36,827 nt of DNA, taken from Candidatus Poribacteria bacterium. Its GTDB lineage: Bacteria; Poribacteria; WGA-4E; UBA9662. The stretch lies in NCBI GenBank assembly GCA_012963885.1, contig DTUY01000324.1:1-36827 (forward strand), given 5' to 3'. Shown here one piece after another: positions 1-8,571 of the stretch. Both the position numbers and the translations under genes were made by a program. Every line of letters starts with the position of its first letter. The stretch's first letter is position 1. Below the pieces are notes generated by a model that was not told the origin of the DNA, did not search any database, and saw only the letters and a program-made list of their open reading frames with translations.

Positions 1-791
1 TGGATTCCGGCTTTTTGAGCCAAAGAGTCAGGCAGGATAGTTTCAACCAGGTTACCTTGATCAACATTGATTTTGAACCCGATGTTTTTCGGTAATGGGT
101 AGATCCACAGCGACTGCTGATCGAAAGTGCCTTGATCGTAAGCAGTTTCGATCCAGCCATCGTAAATGTTATGGCAATGGACGCAATTCTTTTGATTTGT
201 GGGTTGAATCAATTGCTTTCGCCTACGCTTACGTAACCCTGGAATATCAGCGGCGGTTTTCCAATGGGGCGGGGGATGATTTTTTCCGTTTAAACTCTTC
301 CTGTTCCTGGGATAATTGTGATGAAGCACCAAAACGCGTTCCATCGCCTTTTCAAGAGAGACCATAGAATTATAGGTCATCGGTCCCCCAACCGATCTTG
401 ATCCATATCGACCATAGATGGTACCATCCGGGTTCATGGAGATGACTGACCAGGTTAGATCGTAATCGAACTGGAACTGAGATAGGTCAACATCTTTCAT
501 CTGGACTAGCCGGACTTTGACAAACTTGTCAGCCAGATGATTTAGTTTTGAATCTTGACGGACAACCTGCCCGTCGAAGCCTGCACAAGCCACTCAGGGT
601 ACTCAGCGAAACAGGACAAACATCGGTGCGTTCTTTGCCTTGGCTGTTGCCACGGCTCGGTCTAGATCGTCATAAATCCAACCCTGACCTATATTGTTTA
701 AATCTCCTAATGTCTGTTGCAACGTTTCCTGTGCATATAAGATGGATACGAATGACATCAAACACAATAAAGTTGGAATAGATCGGTGCAT
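1..791 (-). CDS. Probable selenoprotein: thioredoxin-like UxxU + c-type haem + PDZ-like, partial
   Basis: The gene starts at an ATG (789-791) eight bases behind a perfect AGGAGG and runs off the left edge, leaving 263 codons visible. Residues 1-20 form a signal peptide, so the product is exported. The segment GWIYDDLDRAVATAKAKNAP leads into a beta strand MFVLFR followed by UGA-V-P-UGA (codons 63 and 66, at 603-605 and 594-596). From memory, relatives read FRCVPC here, a thioredoxin-like CxxC. After both UGAs the frame stays open to the window edge and remains protein-like. It contains NCVHCHN, a CxxCH haem-c motif with C203 and H207, and ends in a PDZ-like ETILPDSLAQKAGI. A good SECIS-like hairpin follows the second UGA. 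I infer an exported redox protein with a diselenide-type UxxU motif. The dioxygenase gene 20 nt upstream is probably co-transcribed. The alternative is a pseudogene with two nonsense mutations, which I consider unlikely because both fall on the catalytic cysteines. Confidence 0.8.
554..579 (-). promoter_or_regulatory. Bacterial SECIS-like hairpin for the UxxU gene
   Basis: Read on the minus strand, CTT (579-577) pairs with AAG (556-554), C576 is bulged, and GACGGG (575-570) pairs with TCCGTC (562-557). The closing pair is a G-U, and the loop is CAGGTTG. The loop GG lies about 27 nt after the second UGA and about 36 nt after the first. Known bacterial SECIS elements sit immediately 3' of the UGA inside the coding region, with a G in the apical loop. 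The loop CAGGTTG resembles the CAGGTCTG apex of E. coli fdhF. The stem is seen in the sequence; its function is inferred. Confidence 0.65.
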
Positions 792-811
792 GATTACCTC
801 CTTTTAATAGA

Positions 812-1531
812 CTACCATTTTGGGGTGATAATTCGCTTTTTATGTTCTTCTGAAAATGCGTTGAGAACTTCCTCTGAAACGGTTTCGGCTTCGTTACTTC
901 GTATCCAAAGTGGTGTTGTTAGCACTTGGATGTTGAGACGGTCTCTTTCTGATTCATTGGGTAGAGTAGTATGAAGTGTTGCCTGATGCATAATCAAACA
1001 ATCACCTTGTTTAAGAGTTGGAATTTCGCTGCCTGTTGGAACCGATTTTCGACTAAACGGCCAACTAAGTTTTGAACGGTGGCTGCCCGGATACAGTGCC
1101 AACCCTCCGTGTTCTACAAATTCAACATCAGAAAGTGCAATAAAGAATCTGAGTTGAAACAGAGGGCAAGGCCATCCAGTTTGGTAGTAAGAATGTGTTC
1201 CGTGATCGGCGTCTTGGTGCCAGCTAGGCCATTCGATACCTCCTTTGCGTTTTTCTTTTGTCGGATTGATGACTAACACGCTTGTTTTGATGCGGTAGTC
1301 ACCAAAGAATTGTCGTGAAATATCGTCAACGGCTGGATGGAATATCACTTTGCTAAATATTGGGTGTTTATCCAGCAAACAGGAAATCTGTGAATAGTGA
1401 GGTTGTTCAAAACCTCTGGCCACGTTTGTAATCTCTTTTGCCAGATCTAATTCTAGGAGATTGCTGACGATGATAAAACCTTTACAATCAAATTCCCAAA
1501 GTTGCTTGTCCGTTAGTGTCCAACTTGTCAT
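812..1531 (-). CDS. Phytanoyl-CoA dioxygenase (PhyH) family protein
   Basis: The product is 239 aa, a usual length for compact bacterial PhyH-family Fe(II)/2-oxoglutarate oxygenases. The iron ligands are visible as H105-x-D107 in PSWHQDADHGTH and H187 in MHQATLHTTLP. R198 downstream is a candidate for binding the 2-oxoglutarate carboxylate. A double-stranded beta-helix core is suggested by FFIALSDVEF and GGLALYPGSH. There is no signal peptide, so the protein is cytoplasmic. The substrate cannot be read from sequence. PhyH paralogues hydroxylate many small molecules and are strongly expanded in Poribacteria and some marine lineages. The stop lies 20 nt before the UxxU selenoprotein start, which suggests one transcript. 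Confidence 0.85.
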   Translation of the reverse strand: MTSWTLTDKQLWEFDCKGFIIVSNLLELDLAKEITNVARGFEQPHYSQISCLLDKHPIFSKVIFHPAVDDISRQFFGDYRIKTSVLVINPTKEKRKGGIEWPSWHQDADHGTHSYYQTGWPCPLFQLRFFIALSDVEFVEHGGLALYPGSHRSKLSWPFSRKSVPTGSEIPTLKQGDCLIMHQATLHTTLPNESERDRLNIQVLTTPLWIRSNEAETVSEEVLNAFSEEHKKRIITPKW

Positions 1532-1560
1532 CTTAGCGACGTCCTATCTGAGAGTTTGTG

Positions 1561-1860
1561 TTAACCGCATACTTTTCGCATCACCATTTTCAATGGCCCC
1601 TTTTTATAATGGTTTGCCCACCACTTGGAGAAGATGAAGGCAAAGAGACCATATTAATTTATCCCTGGCTGGAGTCCCCAGTAGGATGAGAGAAAGAGAT
1701 TGAAAGACAATGATGACGAAGGCCACTGCCGCTTTTCCTGTCAGAGGGGATTCTCTTTTCGAAACCAAGACAGCGTAATTGACGATAATCATTCCCGTGA
1801 TGGCGATGGCTCTAGCCATGTCTAGCCCTTCAGACGGCTGGAATGTGGATTAGCTGTCAT
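1561..1860 (-). pseudogene. Decayed DUF418 membrane-protein gene (N- and C-terminal remnants)
   Basis: Three reading-frame pieces look like one family. From ATG 1858-1860 the first frame reads MTANPHSSRLKG and stops. After a one-base frame change the next reads GLDMARAIAITGMIIVNY, which matches the typical N-terminal helix of DUF418/YeiB-type proteins. The frame continues through TGKAAVAFVIIVF to a stop at 1604. A third frame, ending in TAA at 1561-1563, gives KWWANHYKKGPLKMVMRK, which resembles the C-terminal 'GPLEWLWR' motif of the same family. Intact members have roughly 400 residues and several membrane helices, so about 300 codons are missing between the two ends. I read this as an internally deleted and frameshifted relic. 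The family match rests on remembered motifs. Confidence 0.6.
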
Positions 1861-2253
1861 TGTGTGTGCCTTCATCGTTCTATCGAATTGACAGACTGAA
1901 TCTAGCGCTTGGAAATTGATTCATTGGCCTGTTAGTTGATTTCTTTATGGCTTGTTGTAGTGTAGGGGATTAGGATGTCACCTCTTAAAATTGAAGGTGT
2001 TAGGCCAACACAGTCTTTTTTGGTTGAGAACCTTCGCCATTTACATTTTAAGTAATATGTTGAGACACGGTCATAGTCTAACATGCACATTGTTGTTTGG
2101 CAAATGGGTGGTGGGATGTAAAGATACCTAAGAAGACCATTATATGTTCGGTTATTAATGTTGACATTCAGTAAAGGGGAAGTTTGACGGTAGATCAAAA
2201 TTATGATAGGTTGACATGGAATCATAAATACTTTCAGGAGATAAAAAAACAAA
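1861..2253. other. Intergenic stretch, no gene recognised
   Basis: This is an AT-rich region of 393 bases between the decayed DUF418 gene and the mannonate dehydratase-like gene. A 26-codon plus-strand ORF (1976-2056) is too short and unconvincing to call. AGGAG near 2237 lies 13 nt before the downstream ATG, a rather long Shine-Dalgarno spacing. TTGACA-like words occur near 2162 and 2211 but lack correctly spaced -10 partners, so I call no promoter. Confidence 0.5.
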
Positions 2254-3231
2254 ATGCGTGTGGCAGTTGGGCAATTTAGTGAATTGACGGATGAAAGATT
2301 AACCTTTGCTGAACAACTGGGTGTGTCAGGAGTACAACTCAATACACCAGCAATTTCTGGTGAAAAAGGATATTGGGAATATTCCGATCTGAAATCTCTC
2401 AAGGATAAAGCGGAAGATCGTGGCTTACGTTTGGAAGCGTTAGAAAACGTTCCAATCCACTTTTATGACAAAGCCATGCTAGGTCTGCCCGGTCGTGATC
2501 AGCAGATCGAGAATTACCAGACAACAATTGCCAACATGGGTAAAGCTGGTATTCCAATTCTCGGTTACCATTGGATGCCGAACGGAGTTTGGCGAACCCC
2601 CCTAGTAAACGGACGAGGCGGAGCAACAGTTACCGCTTTTGATGCAGGCTTAATTAATGCGCAACCTTTGACGGCTGGAACTATGGAACTCGACATCTTG
2701 GAAGGGGGTACAATTAGCCATTCAGAGATGTGGGATAATTATACCTATTTCATGGAAGCGGTTGTTCCTGTAGCTGAGGAATCGGTTGTCAAACTGGCAT
2801 TGCATCCGGACGATCCTCCTGTACCCACACTTGGCGGTGTTGCTCGGTTGTTTTATGAGCCGGGAGGATTTCAACGGGCATTGGATGCCGTACCCAGTCC
2901 GAACAGCGGTCTCGATTTTTGTATGGGCTGTTTCTCCGAAATGGGGCCTGGTGTGGTTGAATCCATCCGTCACTTTGGTAGCATGGATAAAATTTTTTAC
3001 GTCCATTTTCGGGATGTACAGGGGCATGTTCCATGTTTTCAAGAGTGCTTTATCGGTGAAGGTAATGTTGACGTGATTGATGCCATGCGAACACTAAAGG
3101 AAGTTGGGTTTTCTGGTTTTATTATTGATGATCATGTTCCAACCATGGTTTGTGACTCGAATTATTCTGGTCGTGCACACGCAACCGGTTATATTACTGC
3201 CTTAGTGGACGCAGTGATGAAACTGTGTTAG
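2254..3231 (+). CDS. Mannonate dehydratase (UxuA)-like TIM-barrel protein
   Basis: The product is 325 aa, somewhat shorter than E. coli UxuA (about 394). The family signature HPDDPPVPTLGGVAR is present (H184-P-D-D). So are LDFCMGCFSEMG, a 'YVHFRDVQG' strand and a C-terminal DDHVP, which are the positions where UxuA-type enzymes place metal ligands and catalytic residues. UxuA dehydrates D-mannonate to 2-keto-3-deoxygluconate in hexuronate catabolism. Poribacteria-like genomes carry many UxuA-like paralogues whose substrates are untested, so I give no symbol. No permease, uxuB or kdgK is adjacent. The neighbouring Gfo/Idh oxidoreductase is a plausible partner in sugar-acid metabolism, but that is only inference. 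Confidence 0.8.
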   Translation: MRVAVGQFSELTDERLTFAEQLGVSGVQLNTPAISGEKGYWEYSDLKSLKDKAEDRGLRLEALENVPIHFYDKAMLGLPGRDQQIENYQTTIANMGKAGIPILGYHWMPNGVWRTPLVNGRGGATVTAFDAGLINAQPLTAGTMELDILEGGTISHSEMWDNYTYFMEAVVPVAEESVVKLALHPDDPPVPTLGGVARLFYEPGGFQRALDAVPSPNSGLDFCMGCFSEMGPGVVESIRHFGSMDKIFYVHFRDVQGHVPCFQECFIGEGNVDVIDAMRTLKEVGFSGFIIDDHVPTMVCDSNYSGRAHATGYITALVDAVMKLC

Positions 3232-3483
3232 TTGCGGATTATTCATCTGCCGAACCGATCTAGAATGAACAATTGGATTCTGTCGATTATCGGCTTGCTC
3301 GGATGGTGGTGTCGGTTGCTTTGAGTTGGATCTTCTTTTGATTATTATACTTCGAGCCATATACTGTACTAAGTAATAGCTAAAGAATGGCATCCTGCTG
3401 GGAATGGAGGCCTGAAGTTTGATCAGGTTATAGGTTGTTTAAGTTAAGTATAGTGTGGTGGAAATCTGACAAAGGTTCTGATC

Positions 3484-4341
3484 ATGAATGGGATGCCACC
3501 AATTATGTCATGTCGTTCTCTTTCTTTTATGTTTTCCCTTCTTGTGGCTTGCGTAAGTTGTGACTCGCAGTCACTCATTAAAAGAACAGTGGTGTTAGAG
3601 GTAGAGAAACTGCAGAAAAGTGAAACGGTAACCCCGATTCCAACTCTAATTCGCCGCTCTTTTAATCTGAGTTTGTTCTATAAAAAATATCTTTCAGCCA
3701 ATGGTCTGCCGATTGTGAGTTCAGAGAAGGTGGCAGACGAAGCGTTCTTTGTCGCTCGTGATATCGTCATCAAGATGGTGGAAAAAGAACCTCAGGTGCT
3801 CAAAAACTTGATAAGTCAAAAAATTCGTTTAGCCATTATGGCCCGAACAGAGGTGACAACCGATATTCCAGAACACAGCGATCTCTTCCAAGCGTTTCCG
3901 GGCACAGATTGGAACAAAAGAGCCCGTGGGCTCGGACCAACGTTAGCACGTCCTGCCTGCAGTGTGAGTGAAGAGAATCTGTTGGGATACAATGGGGATC
4001 CATATAGGGGAGAGAGCATTCTGATCCATGAATTTTCCCATGCTATTCATCAAATCGGTATTAACTTAGAATCATTTAATCTCAAATTAACAGAGACTTA
4101 CCAACACGCTATCAAAAGTGGTCTTTGGCAGAATACCTACGCGGTTACAAACGCTTCAGAGTACTGGGCGGAAGGTGTTCAGTCGTGGTTTGACGCTAAT
4201 CTGGAGAGTAGACCCGCCGACGGAATACATAATGAAATTAATACCCGAAACAAGCTAAAAAAGTATGATCCCAAGCTGGCAAAATTAATGTTAGAATGGT
4301 TCGTGGATGACGATTGGCGCTTTAAGTATCCTAAACTGTAA
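3484..4341 (+). CDS. Putative zincin metallopeptidase-like lipoprotein
   Basis: The product is 285 aa. The N-terminus is a short signal with lipobox-like LLVAC and FVSC-type choices (cysteines near residues 23 and 26), so a lipoprotein or secreted protein is likely. The start could also be the internal ATG at residue 8 (MSCRSLS). The catalytic signature is H182-E-F-S-H186 in ILIHEFSHAIHQ. The downstream SEYWAEGVQSWFD supplies E230 as a likely third zinc ligand. ARGLGPTLARP and ENLLGY are, as I recall, conserved in a zincin family shared by bacteria and fungi whose members are mostly annotated as hypothetical. A peptidase activity on the envelope or outside the cell is inferred. AAAGG lies upstream of the ATG. 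Confidence 0.65.
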   Translation: MNGMPPIMSCRSLSFMFSLLVACVSCDSQSLIKRTVVLEVEKLQKSETVTPIPTLIRRSFNLSLFYKKYLSANGLPIVSSEKVADEAFFVARDIVIKMVEKEPQVLKNLISQKIRLAIMARTEVTTDIPEHSDLFQAFPGTDWNKRARGLGPTLARPACSVSEENLLGYNGDPYRGESILIHEFSHAIHQIGINLESFNLKLTETYQHAIKSGLWQNTYAVTNASEYWAEGVQSWFDANLESRPADGIHNEINTRNKLKKYDPKLAKLMLEWFVDDDWRFKYPKL

Positions 4342-4363
4342 GTTAAAAGATGGATAAACAGAA

Positions 4364-5608
4364 GTGAGCCAAAATAATATAGTTGTCGTTGGAACAGGAG
4401 ATTATTATGTTCGAGTACTTTCTTGTGTACTCAGTCAGTTGGAAGAGGAAAATTTTGCCAATGTTGTTGCAACAGTTGATATCACAGAAAGACGCAGATC
4501 GGAATATTTAACTGATGTGGAACATCGGATCAGGACAGGTGGGCAGCGATTGAGCTCATTATTGTCAGATTTCTCTGAGTTCAATCCGATTGTGTTTTTG
4601 GGACACGCCAACCCATTTCATACTCCAGATGCAATAGATCTAGTAAAAAACGGTTATCGTGTCATCATTCAGAAACCGTATTGTATTGATCAGATACAAT
4701 TTTCCGATCTCTTATCAGAAGTACAGAACAACGCATCGGCAATCTGCATGTTAGAATCCTGTCAGACGTGGAATGCTGTACTTTTGGCATTTTTAGCTGG
4801 GAAAATAAAAGAATGTGTCTTCGGCTTAACGAGAGATTTTGGTCATCTCTGTTGTGATACGCATAAAAATCCGCTTTGGTTTTGGGGCAGAATTGAAGAG
4901 CTGATTGGTCCTCCTAGGTATATCCAGTCGAATATCCTAGAAGGATCAGCGGAGTCTGGAAGACTAGATCACCGCGGAAGTCACCTAATAGATTTGCAAG
5001 AGGGCGGCGGAATGATCCAAGATCTTGGGTTACATGCAATAGCCCCACTTTTAACACTGGAGGGTTATCTGGGACAAATTACAGACAGCAATTTTAATGG
5101 AACTGTCAGAATCGCTAGATGTCAAGAGTATCTTGATATGGTCAGGAATCATTTCCAGATACCTAAGGAACAGATTGGTGAAACCTATGCAGAGATTCAA
5201 TTTGCAACTCAGATTGGTATCCCCATCACGGTGTTAGTTGGGAAATATGTGCTGGGGAGGAACGAAAGAAATATTGTCGTTGTGGGAGATCAAGGGGTTT
5301 TGAACTTTGACATGAGCCACATGACCGCCTCACTGTTTACAAACTACACTTCTACTCAACACGTTTTAAGACTTCAAGATTTGCCACCTGTTCAGTATCC
5401 AACGATCAAGGATGCAATCAATGAGCTTTCAGGTAACAGCGTATTGACTTTTGATGTTTCAGCTAATAATTTAAGAGCTCAAGAATTCATTCTGAATATC
5501 TTGAAGTCGATTCGTTATGATCAGGAAATACCGGTTTATTCTCAGTATGCGAAACTGATGCAGATAAACAAAGGATTTGGTGAGCCGATATCCTCAACAA
5601 GGCTGTGA
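4364..5608 (+). CDS. Gfo/Idh/MocA-family oxidoreductase
   Basis: The product is 414 aa from a GTG start (4364). No ATG occurs near the N-terminal Rossmann strand, and the GTG lies directly before it. NIVVVGTGDYYVRVL is the dinucleotide-binding strand with GxG. VIIQKPYC corresponds to the EKP-type motif of the family, with Q in place of E. The C-terminal half (from about residue 150) would form the substrate-binding sheet. GGGMIQDLGLHAI matches the usual 'GGGaL.D.G.H' segment carrying the catalytic D and H. Members oxidise or reduce sugars, inositols and related compounds with NAD(P). The substrate is not predictable here. The stop is 12 nt before the next ATG. Confidence 0.75.
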   Translation: MSQNNIVVVGTGDYYVRVLSCVLSQLEEENFANVVATVDITERRRSEYLTDVEHRIRTGGQRLSSLLSDFSEFNPIVFLGHANPFHTPDAIDLVKNGYRVIIQKPYCIDQIQFSDLLSEVQNNASAICMLESCQTWNAVLLAFLAGKIKECVFGLTRDFGHLCCDTHKNPLWFWGRIEELIGPPRYIQSNILEGSAESGRLDHRGSHLIDLQEGGGMIQDLGLHAIAPLLTLEGYLGQITDSNFNGTVRIARCQEYLDMVRNHFQIPKEQIGETYAEIQFATQIGIPITVLVGKYVLGRNERNIVVVGDQGVLNFDMSHMTASLFTNYTSTQHVLRLQDLPPVQYPTIKDAINELSGNSVLTFDVSANNLRAQEFILNILKSIRYDQEIPVYSQYAKLMQINKGFGEPISSTRL

Positions 5609-5620
5609 AAGGAGTTAAGA

Positions 5621-5872
5621 ATGAAACCAATAACAAAGAATTTCGGTTTTGCTTTCTTTTTTCTTTCATGTCTCATTGTTGGACTAACCTCTTTCGCTGG
5701 AGAAATCAAAGAGGAATTTGATTCTCCAAAACTTAACCCCAAGTTGTGGAAGGTGACCACTGTGGGGAGGGCATCGTTTAAGATCGAAAAAGGGAAGTTG
5801 ATTTTGACTTCAGATAATGTGGAAGATGGCATTTTCCTCTACTATATTAGAAAGTATAGCTTCTTGCCTTGA
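5621..5872 (+). pseudogene. Truncated LamG/DUF1080-like exported protein
   Basis: An 83-codon ORF with GGAG eight bases before the ATG starts with a convincing signal peptide (residues 1-27, cleavage after SFA). It continues EEFDSPKLNPKLWKVTT and DNVEDGIFLYY. This is the beginning of a concanavalin-like domain of the LamG or DUF1080 type, normally 200 aa or more. The frame ends in UGA at 5870-5872. None of the three frames downstream continues the domain recognisably, so I call a truncated gene. A short functional peptide cannot be excluded. It lies directly behind the oxidoreductase gene and may have been its last operon member. Confidence 0.45.
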
Positions 5873-6237
5873 GGCAGATTGTCGTCAACTAGTTTCCTCA
5901 GCTATAATTACTCTCCATTTAAATGTGTTAATCTTTTTAATGCTGACGAAATCACTGACTACTCTACACCAAAGTAGATTTGCAAACACTTTTACATCTT
6001 ATTTCCAGTTATTTTATCGATTTGTTCTAGCTAACTGCGTCCTGAATTTAGCAATTATGGAATTGTCATGGTAACCACTGTCAAACGTTGTTAGATGGTG
6101 GTTCAATTGAGAGCGTTGGCTTTTGCACATCCACGTAAATTATAGTTTGATCTATTACGCGCTATTGAGTTATTGAATCGGAAAGGGAATCTCAGCAGAA
6201 ATTTGTTCTATTAGTTGATATTCTGAATTGATTGGGG
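5873..6237. other. Intergenic stretch between converging genes, nothing recognised
   Basis: This is an AT-rich stretch of 365 bases between the truncated plus-strand gene and the end of the minus-strand DUF5683-like gene. Frames contain frequent stops and no protein motif. No GC-rich hairpin with a T-run was found. Confidence 0.5.
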
Positions 6238-7194
6238 TTAAAAGGATTTTCGGAGTAGAATTCGGTTTTCAATGGCGAACGATGAAATCTCCATCTTCCA
6301 GTCGAGTTGTGTACGTGATTGGGATGTGTTTTTCTGGTTATAATTTTTGGCTGCAATCCGGGCATCAACTGCACTGACAATGTGATTAAACATGACCAAC
6401 CCAAGGAAAATCTTTGCGCGTTCAAATTTATCGTTGGCGTTCTTCCTGAAATTGTATGCGATTTGGCGTTGCCGAGACGGTGGCCCCCCATCTCCCTGTC
6501 TTTTTGTTTCGTCTTTGTAGGTTTCTAGATCTTTCCAGTACCATAATCCAACTCTTTCAAGAGTTTTTAATTGCTGTAGATCAAGCCTTTGCAGTTGGTC
6601 AACTATTTGTTCTTTATCAAGCACATCGACTGAACGATATCCTTCCTCAATCTTTCCCATGTCGGCGTTGTAGATATTTCGCCAATTTGCAAATTCTGTA
6701 GAGTGCTCAAAGTCTTCCACAAGATCCCATTTGTCAAAGGCACAGGGGATTTCAATACGTTCACCAGAGTTGCTATGGACAAAAGAGAAGGATTCCAGAT
6801 CCCCACCGCAGCCACCATCAAAACGAACAGATTCGCGAACCTGTGCGCGGTAGTTATGACGATCATTATCCGCGTTGCCATGAATTATAAAATAACTAGT
6901 CAGTAAGGCAATCTCAGCGGCAATCATACCATAGCCTCTTTTTGCTTTGCTGTGAATCTGACCGTAACCCGGAATAAGCAGTGAGTATAAAAACGCACGA
7001 TTCGGATTTCTGGGTGTCTCCGGCTCTATACTTTGTGGTTGAGTAAGCAATTTTTGTTTCTGATTGGTGGCTGTGTTGATCAGGAAAGTGGATGATTGGT
7101 GTAGAAAGGTGTCATAGAGATTGGGTTCAGCAAATGCACTTAAGGAAACGTTAATTAACAGCGATATAGTAGCAATCAAGGTAACGGGTTTCAT
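6238..7194 (-). CDS. DUF5683-like envelope protein
   Basis: The product is 318 aa with a signal peptide (residues 1-22, ending AFA). NPNRAFLYSLLIPGYGQIHS, followed by a hydrophobic segment (about residues 92-106), resembles the DUF5683 pattern 'A..lS.ilPGlGQiYnG'. Near the C-terminus MFNHIVSAVDARIAAK matches the second conserved helix of that family ('NHlvsaidA'). Between them lies a poorly conserved, charged region of about 150 aa with several WKDLETYKDE-like coiled segments. Function is unknown; such proteins are common in FCB-type genomes beside outer-membrane proteins. AAAGGAA precedes the ATG and the PorV-like gene ends 14 nt upstream, so both are one operon. Confidence 0.7.
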   Translation of the reverse strand: MKPVTLIATISLLINVSLSAFAEPNLYDTFLHQSSTFLINTATNQKQKLLTQPQSIEPETPRNPNRAFLYSLLIPGYGQIHSKAKRGYGMIAAEIALLTSYFIIHGNADNDRHNYRAQVRESVRFDGGCGGDLESFSFVHSNSGERIEIPCAFDKWDLVEDFEHSTEFANWRNIYNADMGKIEEGYRSVDVLDKEQIVDQLQRLDLQQLKTLERVGLWYWKDLETYKDETKRQGDGGPPSRQRQIAYNFRKNANDKFERAKIFLGLVMFNHIVSAVDARIAAKNYNQKNTSQSRTQLDWKMEISSFAIENRILLRKSF

Positions 7195-7208
7195 CCAGAT
7201 TCCTTTGA

Positions 7209-8297
7209 TTAAAAGATAAACTTCAGCGCGACGACATTTAAACGCTTGTTGTACGGTCCCCCGCCAGGGATTTGGGCGTAGTCGAGTTGGCCAAAATAGA
7301 CGCGGAAACCCAATCCATACGTTAGGTGATCAGAAAATCCGGGTAGATTGATCCCCGGTTCCCTCTTATAACCAACGCGAAGAAAAATCAGTTTGCCAAG
7401 TGAATACTCGACACCAAGGCTCTTGTGTAAATGCCTCCATTCGAAAGCGTTTAGTCCAACACCTCGTTCTGACATCAACTGTCTTCGTGTCATGTCAGGA
7501 TTTTGATCAAGAAATGCTGTGACACCTTTTTCGTCGTCTTCTCGCAGTTTATCAATTTCTGCTGTCAAGTCAGCCACAAATTGCAGTTTGTGGTATCCGA
7601 TGTCGAGTAACGTCATTGCTGTTCCTGATCGGAAAATTCGAGGTAGCGGATCGCTTTGGTTTTCATCTTTAAACTTAATTCGGGTTCCCCAATTTTGTAC
7701 TGCAGCAGCGACACGAACTGGGACTGGAGTATGTGGGAAGTCGTACTGTATACCGAAATCGATGGCGTAGGCTCGTCCACCATATTGGGCGAGTTTCTGA
7801 CGAATAATTTTTCCGCTAACACCAGCAGAAAGCCCCTCTGAGAGTTGATCAGCATAAGATAGTGTCAGTGCCCAATTTGTACCAAGGTTTTCCTCACGCA
7901 GTACTTCAGGTGAATCGGCCGTTACCTGAATCGTTCCTTGACCTTGAACTTGAAGGCTGATACCAACCGTGCCGATATCTTCAATATGAGAGGCTCCAGC
8001 GAAAAGGGCGTAATACAATCCTTCACTTGCATCACCAAAAAGCTCTTTATAGTCGGTGTAAGAGAGAATCGTTTGTGTTTCCTTCAATTTACTCAAACCA
8101 CTTGGATTCCAAAAGATACTGGTTACATCCCCTCCAATAGCGGAAAATGCATCACCAAGCGAAGCTGCTCGGGTTCCTCCTCCCAAATTCAGAATCTGTG
8201 CGCCTGTTCGTCCTGCTCCAGCTATGGCGATGGTGTTCGCTAACAGGCTAATAACCAAGGAAATAACTAAGAGGAAAAGTTTCTTTTGTTGCTTCAT
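7209..8297 (-). CDS. PorV/PorQ family outer-membrane beta-barrel protein
   Basis: I place the start at ATG 8295-8297, which gives 362 aa beginning MKQQKKLFLLV. It has GGAG about ten bases upstream and leads straight into a signal peptide. An upstream in-frame ATG (8381) would add 28 residues in front of the signal and is unlikely. The mature N-terminus contains AQILNLGGGTRAASLGDAFS and SIFWNPSGLSKL, the hallmark of PorV/PorQ (UPF0164/FadL-like) barrels. Alternating beta-strand segments continue to a C-terminal aromatic residue (VVALKFIF). Relatives act in outer-membrane transport or with type IX secretion in Bacteroidetes. No secretion genes are visible here, so the specific role is open. Confidence 0.8.
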   Translation of the reverse strand: MKQQKKLFLLVISLVISLLANTIAIAGAGRTGAQILNLGGGTRAASLGDAFSAIGGDVTSIFWNPSGLSKLKETQTILSYTDYKELFGDASEGLYYALFAGASHIEDIGTVGISLQVQGQGTIQVTADSPEVLREENLGTNWALTLSYADQLSEGLSAGVSGKIIRQKLAQYGGRAYAIDFGIQYDFPHTPVPVRVAAAVQNWGTRIKFKDENQSDPLPRIFRSGTAMTLLDIGYHKLQFVADLTAEIDKLREDDEKGVTAFLDQNPDMTRRQLMSERGVGLNAFEWRHLHKSLGVEYSLGKLIFLRVGYKREPGINLPGFSDHLTYGLGFRVYFGQLDYAQIPGGGPYNKRLNVVALKFIF

Positions 8298-8571
8298 TCT
8301 CTGGATCTCCGTATAATTTTCGAGCATATTGCTGGAATCCGATTGTCGACCGCTCAAAACGAAAACGTCTTCAGTTTTCATAAGGTTTACATTAGGCTGG
8401 TATTGTCTGCTTCAAATGTAATGGGCACATAGTTGTGGGAAAATATGTCAACAGTCCTCGTGGCACAAAGTTATCCTAATTGTTGTGTCTTTTGCTAATC
8501 GGTTTTCACGTTTGGTATATGAGTATCGATTGAAAAGTAGCTGTTTTTACTGTTTGCAGTAGTAGCTAAAA

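Noticed and set aside
1976-2056. 26-codon plus-strand ORF (MSPLKIEGV...).
   Set aside because: Too short, no ribosome-binding site or family match.
1932-2402. Minus-strand open frame of 156 codons.
   Set aside because: It overlaps the start of the mannonate dehydratase-like gene antisense and has no recognisable motif.
5870-5872. UGA ending the truncated LamG-like ORF as Sec.
   Set aside because: The frame after it shows no continuation of the domain and no good hairpin, so it is read as a stop.
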